From a bacterium (GTDB lineage Bacteria > Krumholzibacteriota > Krumholzibacteriia > LZORAL124-64-63): DNA of 64,000 bases. Shown here piece after piece: positions 16,514 to 26,011 of the stretch. Each line of letters begins with the position of its first letter. The first letter of the stretch is position 1. Position numbers and translations under genes: made by a program. The stretch covers positions 372,001 to 436,000 of the forward strand of contig JADJCK010000006.1 of NCBI GenBank assembly GCA_016703265.1, in the 5' to 3' direction. The notes beneath the pieces were generated by a model. The model made no database searches. It worked only from the letters and a program-made list of their open reading frames with translations, and was not told the origin of the DNA.

Positions 16514-19201
16514 GTGACCTTGGCCCGGACGTCTTCGCCCCCGTCCGCCATCGAACGCCGTGTCAGGCTGCTGACAGGCGCCGGCATCATTGCCGGCTCC
16601 ATCCTGGGCATCTGTCTCCTGCTCCAGGAACGGGCCCGCGGCCGCGAGCATCTCGACGTGGCCTCGCAATGGCTCTCGGACCAGGCCGCCTGCGATGCCT
16701 TTGCCGCGAACCTCGACGCCCGGCGCGCCCACGCGTTGGCGGCCGCCGCAACCGGATCCCGGCATTCAGCCGACGACTGCGGCGACTTGACCGCCAGCGC
16801 CGCTTCCCTCGTGGCGATTCTCGCCGGGCCCGCCCGGGCTGCCGGCCTCGAGTCGCTGCAGCGGGAGCTCGCGGCTGCCGATGCCGCCTGGGAAATGGCG
16901 AGGGCCTGCCCGGTGAAGCCCGGAGCCGCCGCGACGGTGACCACCGCGAACACAGGAAGCCCGGGCACCGGAAGTGATGTCGCGCGCCTGTTGGCCGACC
17001 TCCGCCGCGGGCTGGGACAGCGGCATCTGTCACGCGTGGCCGCCCTTGAGGACCGCTCTCAGCGACTGCTGGCGACAATGGGGCTGGCGGCCTTGGCCCT
17101 GGCTGCGCTGTTCGTGGCGGTGGCGAACCGCGTGTTGCGCTCCCTGCGCACGATCGAAGCCAGCGAGGAGCGGGCGCGGCGACGATTGGCGCAGGACGAG
17201 GAAAGGTTCGAGCAACTGGCGCGCCTGTCCGGCGACTGGCTGTGGGAGATCGACCCGCGCGGCCGCTACACCTTCATATCCGGCGCCGTGGAGCCCTACA
17301 GCGGGCTGGCGCCGGCCGCCTGCCTGGGGCGTCCGCTTGCCGGCTTCCTGCCGGCAGATGCCCGTGGTCGCTGGGAAGCGGCACTGCAGGGTCTTTCGTG
17401 CGAACCGACGGCCGTGCTCGAGTTCGAAGCCTGGTGCCGGCGTGTCGACGGCAAGGACGCCTGCGTGCGGCTCACCGCCCGCGCCCTGCCCGGACCCGGT
17501 CCGGGGGACGCACCTGTCGGCTACCGGGGCATCTGCCAGGACGTGACCGAACGGGCGCGTGATCGCGAACTGCTGCAGGCAGCCAAGGAGGAAGCGGAGG
17601 CGGCGAACCTCGACCTCGAGCGCGCCGCTGCCCGCGCCAACGAGATGGCGCTGGCCGCCGAGGCTGCAAGCGCCGCCAAGAGCTCCTTCCTGGCCACGAT
17701 GAGCCACGAAATCCGCACGCCGATGAACGGCGTGCTCGGCATGAATGCGTTGCTGCTCGAGACGGAGCTGGCGCCGCAGCAGCGCGAGTATGCGCAGGTG
17801 ATCCAGACCTCGGCCGAGAACCTGCTCCTGCTGCTGAACGACATCCTGGATGTCTCGAAGATCGAGGCCGGCCGGCTCACCCTCGAGTCGATCGACTTCG
17901 ACCCGCGGGAACTGCTGGACTCGGTTCTCGACATACTGGCGGTCAAGGCCCGGGAAAAGGGGCTCGCCATCGCCGCAATGGCCGATCCCAACGTACCGGG
18001 CCTGCTGCGCGGCGACCCGACGCGCCTGCGCCAGGTGCTGCTCAACCTGGTCGGCAACGCCCTTAAATTCACCGCGCAGGGCGAGGTCGTGATCACCCTG
18101 GAACCGGATCCTGCAGCCGGGTCCGACATGTTCCGCGTCGAGGTGGCCGACACCGGCATCGGGATCCGGCGCGAGAAGCTGACGTCGCTGTTCGAGGCCT
18201 TCACCCAGGTGGACACTTCAACCACGCGCCTGTACGGCGGCACCGGACTGGGGCTGACCATCTCGCGTCGCCTGGCCGAGATGATGGGCGGATGCATCGG
18301 CGTGCGCAGCGAGCCCGGCAACGGCTCCGTGTTCTGGTTCACTTTCGCCGGGGCGCGCGCCGCCGGCACCGCTACGGAAGCTCCCCGCCAGGCGACGGCG
18401 GCGCGGGTACGTGCCGCCTGGCACGGGGCAACGGCCGTGGTCGCGTTGTCGCATCCGGCCTCGTCGCAGGCCCTGGCCTGCGGACTCGGCACACTGGGCA
18501 TCCCGTGCCGGGTGGCGACCACCGCCACGTTCGATGCCGGGGCGGCGGCAGGCGACCGGGCCGTCTACGTCACCGACGATCCCGACCTGGCCCGACGCCT
18601 GGCCGGCGGCGGCCGCACCAGCGAGCACCTCGTCCTCGCCTGTGCCGCGCCGGGAGCGGAAGCGGTGCCCGGAACCGGTGCCGACAGCCTGACGCTGCCG
18701 GTACGCTTCAGCCAGTTGCTGGACCGTCTCGATCCCGCGGGGATGCCACTTGCGCGCGCCGCACGCGACGCCGGGAACACTGCCGCCGACGCCGAACTGG
18801 CCGGATTGTCGATCCTGCTCGTCGACGACAACCTGATCAACCGCAAGGTCGCGCTCGGGCACCTGCAGCGGCTCGGGTGCACGGCGGCGAGCGCCGGCGA
18901 CGGCAAGGAGGCGCTGGCCGCCTTCCGCAGGGATCGCCACGACGTGATCCTCATGGACTGCATGATGCCGGTCATGGACGGCTACGAGGCAACCCGCCGG
19001 CTGCGCCGGCTCGAGGGCGGCGATCGCGTGCACATCATCGCGATGACGGCCAACGCGCTCGAGGGCGATCGCGAGCGCTGCCTCGAGGCGGGCATGGACG
19101 ACTATGTGCCCAAGCCGATCCGCAAGGAAGCGCTGCTGGCGGCGCTGCAGGGCGCAGCGCGCCGCCTCGAGGCCGCCGAGCCGGTCACGACACCGGCCTG
19201 A
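16514..19201 (+). CDS. Hybrid sensor histidine kinase (ArcB/BarA-like architecture)
   Basis: 895 residues from a GTG at 16514; the frame is open back to 16364, so the start is uncertain. Two transmembrane helices (LTGAGIIAGSILGICLLL and LLATMGLAALALAALFVAVA) flank an extracytoplasmic region of about 150 residues. Next come a PAS domain (SGDWLWEIDPRGRYTF), a coiled linker and the HisKA box FLATMSHEIRTPMNGVLG with His398. ATP-binding motifs are NLVGNALKFT, DTGIGI and GGTGLGLTISRRLAEMMGG. A receiver-like segment without an obvious phosphoacceptor Asp follows, then a full receiver with Asp815 in VILMDCMMPVMDGYEATRRLR and Lys in VPKPIRK. No Hpt domain is visible, so the phosphorelay partner is elsewhere. 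Confidence 0.88.
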   Translation: MTLARTSSPPSAIERRVRLLTGAGIIAGSILGICLLLQERARGREHLDVASQWLSDQAACDAFAANLDARRAHALAAAATGSRHSADDCGDLTASAASLVAILAGPARAAGLESLQRELAAADAAWEMARACPVKPGAAATVTTANTGSPGTGSDVARLLADLRRGLGQRHLSRVAALEDRSQRLLATMGLAALALAALFVAVANRVLRSLRTIEASEERARRRLAQDEERFEQLARLSGDWLWEIDPRGRYTFISGAVEPYSGLAPAACLGRPLAGFLPADARGRWEAALQGLSCEPTAVLEFEAWCRRVDGKDACVRLTARALPGPGPGDAPVGYRGICQDVTERARDRELLQAAKEEAEAANLDLERAAARANEMALAAEAASAAKSSFLATMSHEIRTPMNGVLGMNALLLETELAPQQREYAQVIQTSAENLLLLLNDILDVSKIEAGRLTLESIDFDPRELLDSVLDILAVKAREKGLAIAAMADPNVPGLLRGDPTRLRQVLLNLVGNALKFTAQGEVVITLEPDPAAGSDMFRVEVADTGIGIRREKLTSLFEAFTQVDTSTTRLYGGTGLGLTISRRLAEMMGGCIGVRSEPGNGSVFWFTFAGARAAGTATEAPRQATAARVRAAWHGATAVVALSHPASSQALACGLGTLGIPCRVATTATFDAGAAAGDRAVYVTDDPDLARRLAGGGRTSEHLVLACAAPGAEAVPGTGADSLTLPVRFSQLLDRLDPAGMPLARAARDAGNTAADAELAGLSILLVDDNLINRKVALGHLQRLGCTAASAGDGKEALAAFRRDRHDVILMDCMMPVMDGYEATRRLRRLEGGDRVHIIAMTANALEGDRERCLEAGMDDYVPKPIRKEALLAALQGAARRLEAAEPVTTPA

Positions 19202-19318
19202 CGCCCCGGCGCCCGGGAGTGGATTCGCCCCGGCCCGGCTCGAATGCCACTGGCCGCGGCCGTCCTGCCCTGCTAGGCTGCCCCGACGCTCCCCCGGCGC
19301 AACGCACGGATCGGTACC

Positions 19319-20645
19319 ATGGAACGGCTACGCCGCCGCCTCTTCCACACGTTCGACCTGCGCCCCGGCGAACCGGTGCTCGCCCCTCGAGTCGGCGCTC
19401 CTGTTCTATCTCCTCCTGAGCGCCTACTACGTGCTGCGCCCGCTGCGCGAAGAGATGGGCCTGGCCGCGGGCGTCGAGAACCTGCCCCGCATGTACCTGG
19501 GCACGCTTGCCGGCACCATCATCCTGGCCCCGTGCTTCGGCTGGCTGGTCCGGCGCTACCGACGCGAGAAGTTCCTGCCGATCGTCTACCGCTTCTTCGC
19601 GCTGAACCTGCTCGGATTCCAGCTGGCGCTGCGACTCTGCGATCCCGACCAGGTCGTGGCGCTGGGCCGCGTGTTCTACATCTGGCTCAGCGTCTTCAAC
19701 ATGCTGGCCGTGTCGCTGTTCTGGTCGTTCATGGCCGACGGCTTCGGCTACCAGCGCAGCCGGCGACTGTTCGGCCTGATCGCGATCGGCGGCACAGCAG
19801 GGGCCATCCTCGGCAGCGGCCTGACGGCGGCACTGGTCGGCCGCATCGGCCGCGCCTGGCTGATGGTCATCTCAGCGGTGCTCCTCGAACTGGGCGTGCG
19901 CCTGATCGCGCGCCTGGCGCGCCGCTTCGACGCGGCCGGCTACCGCGCCGCCGAACCGCCGGCACCGCCGCTGACCAGCGGGGACGGCCGGGGCATCCTG
20001 GCCGGCGTCACCCTGACCTTCCGCTCACCGTACCTGCTGGCCGTGGCCGGCTACCTGTTCCTCTACAGCCTGACCTCGACCTTCCTCTACTTCGAGCAGG
20101 CGCACATCGTCGATGCGCAGGCGCTGACGCGCGAAGGAAAGGCCGCCTTGTTCGCGCAGATCGACCTGTGGACGAACATCCTGACGATCGTCTGCGAGAT
20201 CCTGCTGACGGGACGCCTGCTGCGCTGGCTGGGTACCGGCAGGGTGCTCGCCCTGCTGCCCGTGGGAACCGCGGCCGGCTTTGCGGCACTCGCGGCGGCG
20301 CCCGGCCTGGCGGTGCTGGTGGTGGTGCAGGTGCTGCGGCGCGCGGCGAACTACGCGCTGGCGCGCCCGGCGCGCGAGACGCTGTTCACGACCGTGGACA
20401 ACGACGTGCGCTACAAGGCCAAGAGCTTCATCGACACGTTCATCTACCGGGGCGGCGACGCGCTGGGCGCCGGCACGGTCGAGGCCCTGGGCGTGGCCGG
20501 CCTGGGGCTGGCGCCGCTGGCGGCCATCGGTGTGCCCACGGCGGGGCTCTGGACCTGGATGGCGCTGTATCTGGGACGGCGGCAGCGACGAGCCGTAGCT
20601 GCGATCGAGGGCCCGGCCCCGGAACCCGCCGACAGTCCGGCCTAG
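19319..20645 (+). CDS. ATP/ADP translocase (NTT)-like major-facilitator carrier (frame break at 19383-19386)
   Basis: Polytopic membrane protein of about 440 residues. The first 20 codons from ATG 19319 (MERLRRRLFHTFDLRPGEP) match the start of the Npt1/Npt2-like family. The rest, from LESALLFYLLLSAYYVLRPLR, is in the next frame. Dropping one C from the CCCC run at 19383-19386 joins them as GEPVLALESALLFY. About twelve hydrophobic segments follow, with YYVLRPLREEMG and an RRAANYALARPARETLFTTV block that is conserved in bacterial NTT homologues of free-living cells. Their substrate is not settled; nucleotide exchange should not be assumed. The stop codon overlaps that of convergent arcA. The second half alone has no plausible start, which supports the break being an indel. 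Confidence 0.75.
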
Positions 20646-21898
20646 AGCGGCGTACGCCGCACCGGCAGCGTCATGCAGCGGCAACCGCCGCCGCCCCGCG
20701 CCAGTTCGGAGCCGCCGATGGTGACCACGCACTTGCCGATCCGGTCGAGGTCGATCTCGCCCGACACCACCGACGCGCCGGGCACCACCGTGAAACCGGC
20801 TCCCGCCAGCTCCTCGATCGTCGCCTCGTTGCGCCCGTAGCCCATGACCTGGCCGGGGCCCAGCGCGAAGAAGTTGGCGCCGCTGTGCCACTGCTCGCGC
20901 TCCTGCACCCACTCGTCGCCGCGCCCGCCACAGGAAAGGACCTCGAGCTCGAGGCCCAGCCCGGCCAGGGCCGCCGGCAGGTTGTCCTGCTCGGTGATGG
21001 AGACCACGCGCCCACCCTCGATGTGGATGTGCACCGTGTCGTAGTGGTGTCGCTGCATGATCACCGGCTCGAAGGCCAGGCAGCAGTTCCGGTCGAGCAT
21101 CGTGAAGACCATGTCGAGGTGGATGAACGACTCCGGAGACAGCGGCAATTCCTGCACGACGATGTGCTGGGTCGCTCCCTCGCGCCGGAAGTGCTCGATC
21201 AACAGGTCGATCGCCTGCCGTGTCGTGCGCGCCCCCATCCCCACTACGAGCACGCCGGGCGCCGCCACGAGGACATCGCCGCCCTCGATGGCGATACCGG
21301 CCAGGTCCACGCCGTACCGGCGCAGGTTGACCGCGCGGGCATCGAACCCGGGGTGATAGCGGAAGATGGCCTCCATCAGGCGCGCTTCGCGACCGCGCAC
21401 CGGGCTGGCCATGTTGCCCACGAGCGCGTCGCGGCCGATCACCATGCCGCTGTCGCGCGTGAAGAAGAAATTGTGCAGGGGCGGCAACGAGTAGCGCTCA
21501 CGACTGAGGAACCGGGAGAGGTTGTCCTTGCGCAAAGGCAGCCCCTCGACGAGGACGCGCGCCAGTTCGGCGGGCGGCGAGGCCAGCAACTCGTCGCCGA
21601 TCGAGGCCGCACCCTCAGCCGAGCAGAGCCGGCGGACCAGCGGCTCGCGCACCACCTCGTCCGCCAGGATGTCCGCCAGCAGGTCGCCCACTTCCAGGAC
21701 CCGGGCGCGGCGCTGCAGCACCCCCAGCAGCTCGTCGTACTCCTGGCTGGCCACCGCGAGGTTCAGGATATCGCTGTAAAGGGCCTTTTCGACCGCATCC
21801 GGGGTCATATTGGCCATTTCGCGGCCTGGCCGGTGCACGATCACCGCTTCCAGCCTGCCCACCTCGGAATCGACGGCAAAGGAAAGCTTCTCGCCCAT
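20642..21898 (-). CDS. arcA: Arginine deiminase
   Basis: Hydrolyses arginine to citrulline and ammonia. 418 residues, normal length. Guanidine-binding and catalytic blocks are all present: NFFFTRDSG, AIEGGDVLV, ESFIHLDMVFTMLD (catalytic His), and the nucleophilic cysteine in GGGGCRCMTLPVRR at the C-terminus. ATG at 21898 gives MGEKLSFAVDSEVGRL, the expected start; the longer in-frame extension is not family-like. No arcB, arcC or arginine/ornithine antiporter is nearby, so the role as a full ATP-yielding pathway is not shown by context. Confidence 0.93.
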   Translation of the reverse strand: MGEKLSFAVDSEVGRLEAVIVHRPGREMANMTPDAVEKALYSDILNLAVASQEYDELLGVLQRRARVLEVGDLLADILADEVVREPLVRRLCSAEGAASIGDELLASPPAELARVLVEGLPLRKDNLSRFLSRERYSLPPLHNFFFTRDSGMVIGRDALVGNMASPVRGREARLMEAIFRYHPGFDARAVNLRRYGVDLAGIAIEGGDVLVAAPGVLVVGMGARTTRQAIDLLIEHFRREGATQHIVVQELPLSPESFIHLDMVFTMLDRNCCLAFEPVIMQRHHYDTVHIHIEGGRVVSITEQDNLPAALAGLGLELEVLSCGGRGDEWVQEREQWHSGANFFALGPGQVMGYGRNEATIEELAGAGFTVVPGASVVSGEIDLDRIGKCVVTIGGSELARGGGGCRCMTLPVRRTPL

Positions 21899-22072
21899 CG
21901 GGCACCCCCGCCGCGCCTGCCGGGACCCCTGTGGCCCCGCGGGCGGCGGCGGCATCATAGCCGCCCGGGGTGGATGCGGCAACCGCCTCTGGAATCACGG
22001 GATCGGGCTCAAGTCGGGCGGGCGGCAGCCGAAAACGGCCGGGACGGGTCAACCGAAAGGACAGGAACCGGT

Positions 22073-22417
22073 ATGGCAGACAACAGGCATCGTCCGCGAA
22101 AGAACACGCCGCACAACGTCAAGGTTGTCGACGAGGAGTCGGGACGCGTCATGGGTCGTGTCGTCGACATCACGGCGGACGGCATGATGCTCGTCACGAA
22201 CGGTGAGATTACGCCGGGCCGGCAGTTCCAGGTCCGGATCACATTGCCGGTGATGGTCCAGCACCGGTCGGACGTCACGGTGGAAGCACGCGCCGTCTGG
22301 TGCAACCAGGACACGAACCCGTCCTTCTACAAGGTCGGCTTCAAGTTCCTGAACCTCGTCGGCGAAGAGGGCTACCTGCTCGAGGACGTCATGCATCGCC
22401 TGAACCTGGTGGGCTGA
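22073..22417 (+). CDS. PilZ domain protein
   Basis: 114-residue single-domain protein. The N-terminal RPRKNTPHNV resembles the RxxxR motif and DITADGM the D/NxSxxG motif of PilZ cyclic-di-GMP receptors. The usual Ser is Ala here, so binding may be altered. Beta-strand pattern RQFQVRITLP and VEARAVWC then a hydrophobic helical end (GYLLEDVMHRLN) fit PilZ. ATG 22073 has AGGAACC upstream. It sits 35 bases before cheV, suggesting a small motility or surface-behaviour operon. Confidence 0.75.
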   Translation: MADNRHRPRKNTPHNVKVVDEESGRVMGRVVDITADGMMLVTNGEITPGRQFQVRITLPVMVQHRSDVTVEARAVWCNQDTNPSFYKVGFKFLNLVGEEGYLLEDVMHRLNLVG

Positions 22418-22452
22418 ACCCGCCGTTGAACCTGTGCCTGGAAGGAACCGTC

Positions 22453-23446
22453 ATGGCAAAAGCCAGCATCCTGCTCGAATCCGGTACGAACGAGGTCGAG
22501 GTCCTGGAATTCGTCCTGGGCGGCCAATCGTTCGGCGTCAATGTCCTGAAGATCCAGGCCATCGAGCAGTACGACCCGGAAGAGGGTGACGCGCATCCAC
22601 CTGGCCCATCCCTCGGTGATCGGCACGCTTCGGTTCCGCGACAACTGCCTGACGATGATCGACCTGACCAAGGAAATGGGCGCAGGCGAACCGACGGTCA
22701 TGTCCGATGTCGAGGACGGCAAGCCCGCCAGCGGCGAGGGCACCGCCACGCGGCTGGTCCTGGTGATGGAGTTCAACCAGCTCAAGACTGCCTTCCTGGT
22801 CGACGGCGTGCATCGCATCCACCGCGTGTCCTGGGAATCGATCAACCCGATGAGCCCGTACCTCAGCTCTTCGGAGAGCAAGTTCACCGGCTCCCTGCAG
22901 ATCGAGGGCCGCGAGATCCTGCTCGTGGACATGGAGAAGATCGTCACCGAGATCCTGCCGCGCGGGCAGTTCCAGCATTCGGTCACGCAGACCACCGATG
23001 GCGAACTGGCGCAGGCGCGCGGGGCGCGGACGATCCTGCTGGCCGAGGATTCGGCCGTACTGCGCAAGCACGTGGCCGACGAACTGCGCAAGGGCGGCTA
23101 CACGTCGCTGCTCACCTTCGCCAACGGCCGCGAATGCTACGACGAGATCGCGAAGATGACCGCCGCCGCCGACGCTGCCGGGCGCGAGGTGCGCGACGAC
23201 ATCGCGGCCCTGATCAGCGACATCGAGATGCCGGCCATGGACGGCCTGGCCCTCTGCCGCTGGGTCAAGCAGACGCGCCAGACGCAGGGCCTGCCGGTCA
23301 TCATGTTCAGCTCCCTGATCAACGAGCAGATCGCCGGCAAGTGCGAGGCCGTGGGCGCCGACGCCTACATCAGCAAGCCCCAGTTCACGAAGCTGGTGGA
23401 CCTGCTCGACCAGCACACCGGCATCCTGGAGACCGTCGGCGCCTGA
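22453..23446 (+). CDS. cheV: CheV-type chemotaxis coupling protein, CheW plus receiver (frame break at 22584-22586)
   Basis: Couples chemoreceptors to the kinase CheA and contains its own receiver. The first 44 codons (MAKASILLESGTNEVEVLEF to QYDPEE) are in one frame; from VTRIHLAHPSVIGTLRFRDN the protein continues in another. Removing one G from GGG at 22584-22586 gives a continuous protein of about 330 residues. CheW part: EVEVLEFVLGGQSFGVNVLKI and RGQFQHSVTQ. Receiver: ILLAEDSAVLRKHV, phosphoacceptor Asp in LISDIEMPAMDG, and Lys in ISKPQF. ATG at 22453 follows GAAGGA. No cheA or receptor gene is in the window. Both halves are intact, so an indel error is more likely than a pseudogene. Confidence 0.85.
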
Positions 23447-23480
23447 GCGCCGGTCGCGCCGCCGGGCTCCCTGCATGTGA

Positions 23481-23517
23481 AGAGGCCCGTCCCCCCGGGG
23501 ACGGGCCTCTCCGTTTT
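23481..23517 (+). terminator. Rho-independent terminator after cheV
   Basis: A 14-bp perfect stem (23481-23494 with 23497-23510, arms AGAGGCCCGTCCCC and its complement) with a two-base gap at the tip, followed by CCGTTTT. It lies between the convergent cheV and S41 protease genes and may serve both. Confidence 0.8.
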
Positions 23518-23532
23518 CAGCTCGTGCGAGCC

Positions 23533-25269
23533 TCAGTTGCGGACCGGTTCCTTGACCGCCGCGGCCGCCTTGGCCAGTTCGGCCTTGTTCCATTCGGCAG
23601 CCAGCGCCAGCAGTTCAGGCAGCGTGCGCCCCTTGCGGAAGAGGTCCAGCGCGTGGTGCAGTTGCGTGTCGGCCTCGATGGCCACGCGGTAGGCCGCTTC
23701 CTGGCCGTGCTGGCGCCGGGCGATCTCGCGCCGGATGCCGCGCTTGAGGAACTCGGCGTTCGCATTGACCAGCGAATCGGACATGGTCAGCTTGAACACG
23801 CCGAGATACTCGCCGATCTTCTCACGGCCCTTGAGGTGGCCCGCGAACTGACGGAATACCTCGTCGGTCACCTTGAAGTCCGCCGGGATCTGCGGGTGCG
23901 AGGCCGCGTAGTCCACCGCGAAGCTGAACAGCGCACCGTCACGCTCGACCGCCGCCTCCAAGTCGCTCAGGAAGTCCTGGTCGATCTCGATGTCGGGCCG
24001 GATACCGCCGCCCCCGTACACCACGCGACCCGCGTCGGTGTAGAACTTCTCGAGCTGCCCGCGGTCCATTTCCTTGTCGGCCGGCTCCTTCTCCAGGGTC
24101 ATCGGCGGGGCAGCCTCGGCCTCGTCGCCTTCGCCTTCCATGCCCTCGACTTCGGGATGACGGCTGCGGTCCTTGTGGATCGAGCGGCCGCTGGGCGTGT
24201 AGTAGCGAGCCGTCGTGAGCTTCAGGGCCTCGTCCTCGTCCAGGCGGAAGACCGTCTGCACCGAACCCTTGCCGAACGAGGGCTGTCCCGTGACCAGGCC
24301 GGCATCATGGTCCTGGATGGCGGCAGCGACGATCTCGCTGGCCGAGGCCGACGAGCCGTTGATCAGCACGATCATCGGCACCTTGTCATAGACCTGGCCG
24401 CGCGCCTGCGAGTAGAACGAGTGGTTCTGCGAGCGCAGGCGGCCCTTCGTGAAGACGATCAGCTTGTCCTTGGGCAGGAACAGTTCACTGACCTGCTGCG
24501 CGGCGTCGAGCAGGCCGCCCGGGTTGAAGCGCAGGTCGAGAATCAGTCCGCGCATACCCTGCGCGGTGAGCTTGTCGAGCGCCGTGCGCACCTCGTCGGA
24601 GGTCGTGCGAGCGAAGTTCTGCACGCCGATGTAGCCGATGTCGTCGATCATGAAGGCGTACGGCACGCTTTCGAGCTTGATGATGTCGCGCGTGATCGTC
24701 AGCGGCAACGGCTTCTCCGTGCCGGGGCGCTGGATGGTCAGGTTGACCGCCGTGCCCGGCGCACCGCGCAGGCGCTTCACCGCGTCGCTGCTCGAGAAGT
24801 CGCGCGTGCTCTCGCCCTCGATGGCGATGATCTGGTCCCCGCCCTGCACACCCATGTAGTAGGCGGGCGTGCCCTCGATCGGAGAGACCACGGTCGGGTA
24901 ATGGTCCCGCACCTGGATGCTGATGCCGAGCCCGCCGAACTCGCCCTCGGTGGACGTCATCAGGTCCTCGTAGTTGACCGGCGGCAGGTAGTTCGAATGC
25001 TCGTCCAGGTCCGACAGCATGCCCTCGACGGCCGCCTTCATCACCTCGTGCGGGTCCACTTCGTCGACGTAATTGTTGATGACCCGTTCGTAGACGTCGC
25101 CCAGGATCTTGAGATTGTCGTAGAACTCCTGCCGCCGCTGGGCAGGATCGTCCTGGGCACGGGCGACCGGCACGACCAGCAGCAGAACCGCCAGGGCCAA
25201 GCCTGACGCAGCCGCGCTGCCCCACAACCTGTTGCTGTACAACCTCTTGCCGTCGCGGTCAGCGCTCAT
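23533..25269 (-). CDS. ctp: C-terminal processing protease, S41 family, with PDZ domain
   Basis: 578-residue exported serine protease that trims C-termini of envelope proteins. Signal peptide at about residues 15-40 (GLALAVLLLVVPVARAQ). A PDZ domain lies near 95-180 (GGLGISIQ, GDQIIAIEG). The protease core has GLILDLRFNPGGLL, the nucleophile in INGSSASASEIVAAA and the lysine in PSFGKGSVQT. The region EGMEGEGDEAEAA is an acidic insert. A C-terminal domain of about 170 residues follows YGGGGIRPDIEI. ATG at 25269 gives MSADRDGKRLYSNRL. It lies 52 bases after tmk and may share its transcript. Confidence 0.92.
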   Translation of the reverse strand: MSADRDGKRLYSNRLWGSAAASGLALAVLLLVVPVARAQDDPAQRRQEFYDNLKILGDVYERVINNYVDEVDPHEVMKAAVEGMLSDLDEHSNYLPPVNYEDLMTSTEGEFGGLGISIQVRDHYPTVVSPIEGTPAYYMGVQGGDQIIAIEGESTRDFSSSDAVKRLRGAPGTAVNLTIQRPGTEKPLPLTITRDIIKLESVPYAFMIDDIGYIGVQNFARTTSDEVRTALDKLTAQGMRGLILDLRFNPGGLLDAAQQVSELFLPKDKLIVFTKGRLRSQNHSFYSQARGQVYDKVPMIVLINGSSASASEIVAAAIQDHDAGLVTGQPSFGKGSVQTVFRLDEDEALKLTTARYYTPSGRSIHKDRSRHPEVEGMEGEGDEAEAAPPMTLEKEPADKEMDRGQLEKFYTDAGRVVYGGGGIRPDIEIDQDFLSDLEAAVERDGALFSFAVDYAASHPQIPADFKVTDEVFRQFAGHLKGREKIGEYLGVFKLTMSDSLVNANAEFLKRGIRREIARRQHGQEAAYRVAIEADTQLHHALDLFRKGRTLPELLALAAEWNKAELAKAAAAVKEPVRN

Positions 25270-25321
25270 TTCGGATCCACTTCCTTGCCGGGGTCTGGCT
25301 CGAACGGTCCATCGGATTCGC

Positions 25322-26011
25322 TTATAGGCCACAGAGCAAGCTGTGTTCCAGCCCGCGCAACTGTTCCAGCGCCGCGGCCAGCAACTGGTCGGGACCGGCC
25401 GTCGCGTCGAGCACACGGAAACGCCAGGCAGCTTCAGCCGCCAGTGCACGGTAGCCGTCGTAGACGCGCTGGTGGAACTCGAGGCGCTCGGCATCCAGGC
25501 GGTCGGGCGCACGACCGCCGATGCGGGCCAGGCCCAGTTCGGGCGGCAGCAGGCAGAGCAGGGTGAGGTCGGGCCGCAGGCCGTCGAGGGCCACGGCGTT
25601 CAGCTGGTCGACCAGGTCGCGCCCCAGCCCGCGCCCGAAGCCCTGGTAGGCCACCGAGGCGTCCGCAAACCGGTCGCATAGCACCAGCCGGCCGTCAGCG
25701 AGCGCCGGCCGGATCACCTCGCGCGCCAGTTGGGCGCGACTGGCGACCATCAGCAGCAGCTCCGTCTCGGCCGCCATGCCTTCGCTGGCAGGATCCAGAA
25801 GGACGCCCCGGATGCGCTCGCCGATGGCCGTGCCGCCGGGCTCGCGCGTCAACAGCGGTTCGACGCCGCGGGCACGCAGGTGGGCCGCCAGGGAAGAGAT
25901 CAGGGTCGACTTGCCGCTGCCTTCGGGCCCCTCGAAGGTCACGAGCAGTCCCGGACCACCCAGGCCGCCGCCGCCGGTCAGCGCCGCGCCGTCGTTGCCC
26001 GGGCGTGTCAA
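25322..26011 (-). CDS. tmk: Thymidylate kinase
   Basis: Phosphorylates dTMP to dTDP. 229 residues with P-loop FEGPEGSGKST, the DR(Y/F) motif DRFADASVAYQGFGRG and LTREPGGT near the P-loop. The start is unusual: TTG at 26011 overlapping the previous stop (TTGA) with GGAGG six bases upstream. This gives an N-terminal extension of about 20 Gly/Ala residues before LLVTFEGPEG. A GTG inside that extension is the alternative. It follows the CDP-alcohol phosphatidyltransferase gene in a nadE-rsmI-pgsA-tmk string. Confidence 0.9.
   Translation of the reverse strand: MTRPGNDGAALTGGGGLGGPGLLVTFEGPEGSGKSTLISSLAAHLRARGVEPLLTREPGGTAIGERIRGVLLDPASEGMAAETELLLMVASRAQLAREVIRPALADGRLVLCDRFADASVAYQGFGRGLGRDLVDQLNAVALDGLRPDLTLLCLLPPELGLARIGGRAPDRLDAERLEFHQRVYDGYRALAAEAAWRFRVLDATAGPDQLLAAALEQLRGLEHSLLCGL

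Noticed and set aside
19319..22417. A 1032-codon open frame from the NTT-like start to the PilZ end
   Set aside because: Only its first 20 codons and its last 114 match proteins (NTT-like N-terminus and PilZ). The middle is out of frame with the carrier and antisense to arcA.
22300..25206. A 968-codon plus-strand frame over cheV and the S41 protease
   Set aside because: Its middle is antisense to the S41 protease with a Gln/His/Arg-rich shadow composition; no start signal or motif.
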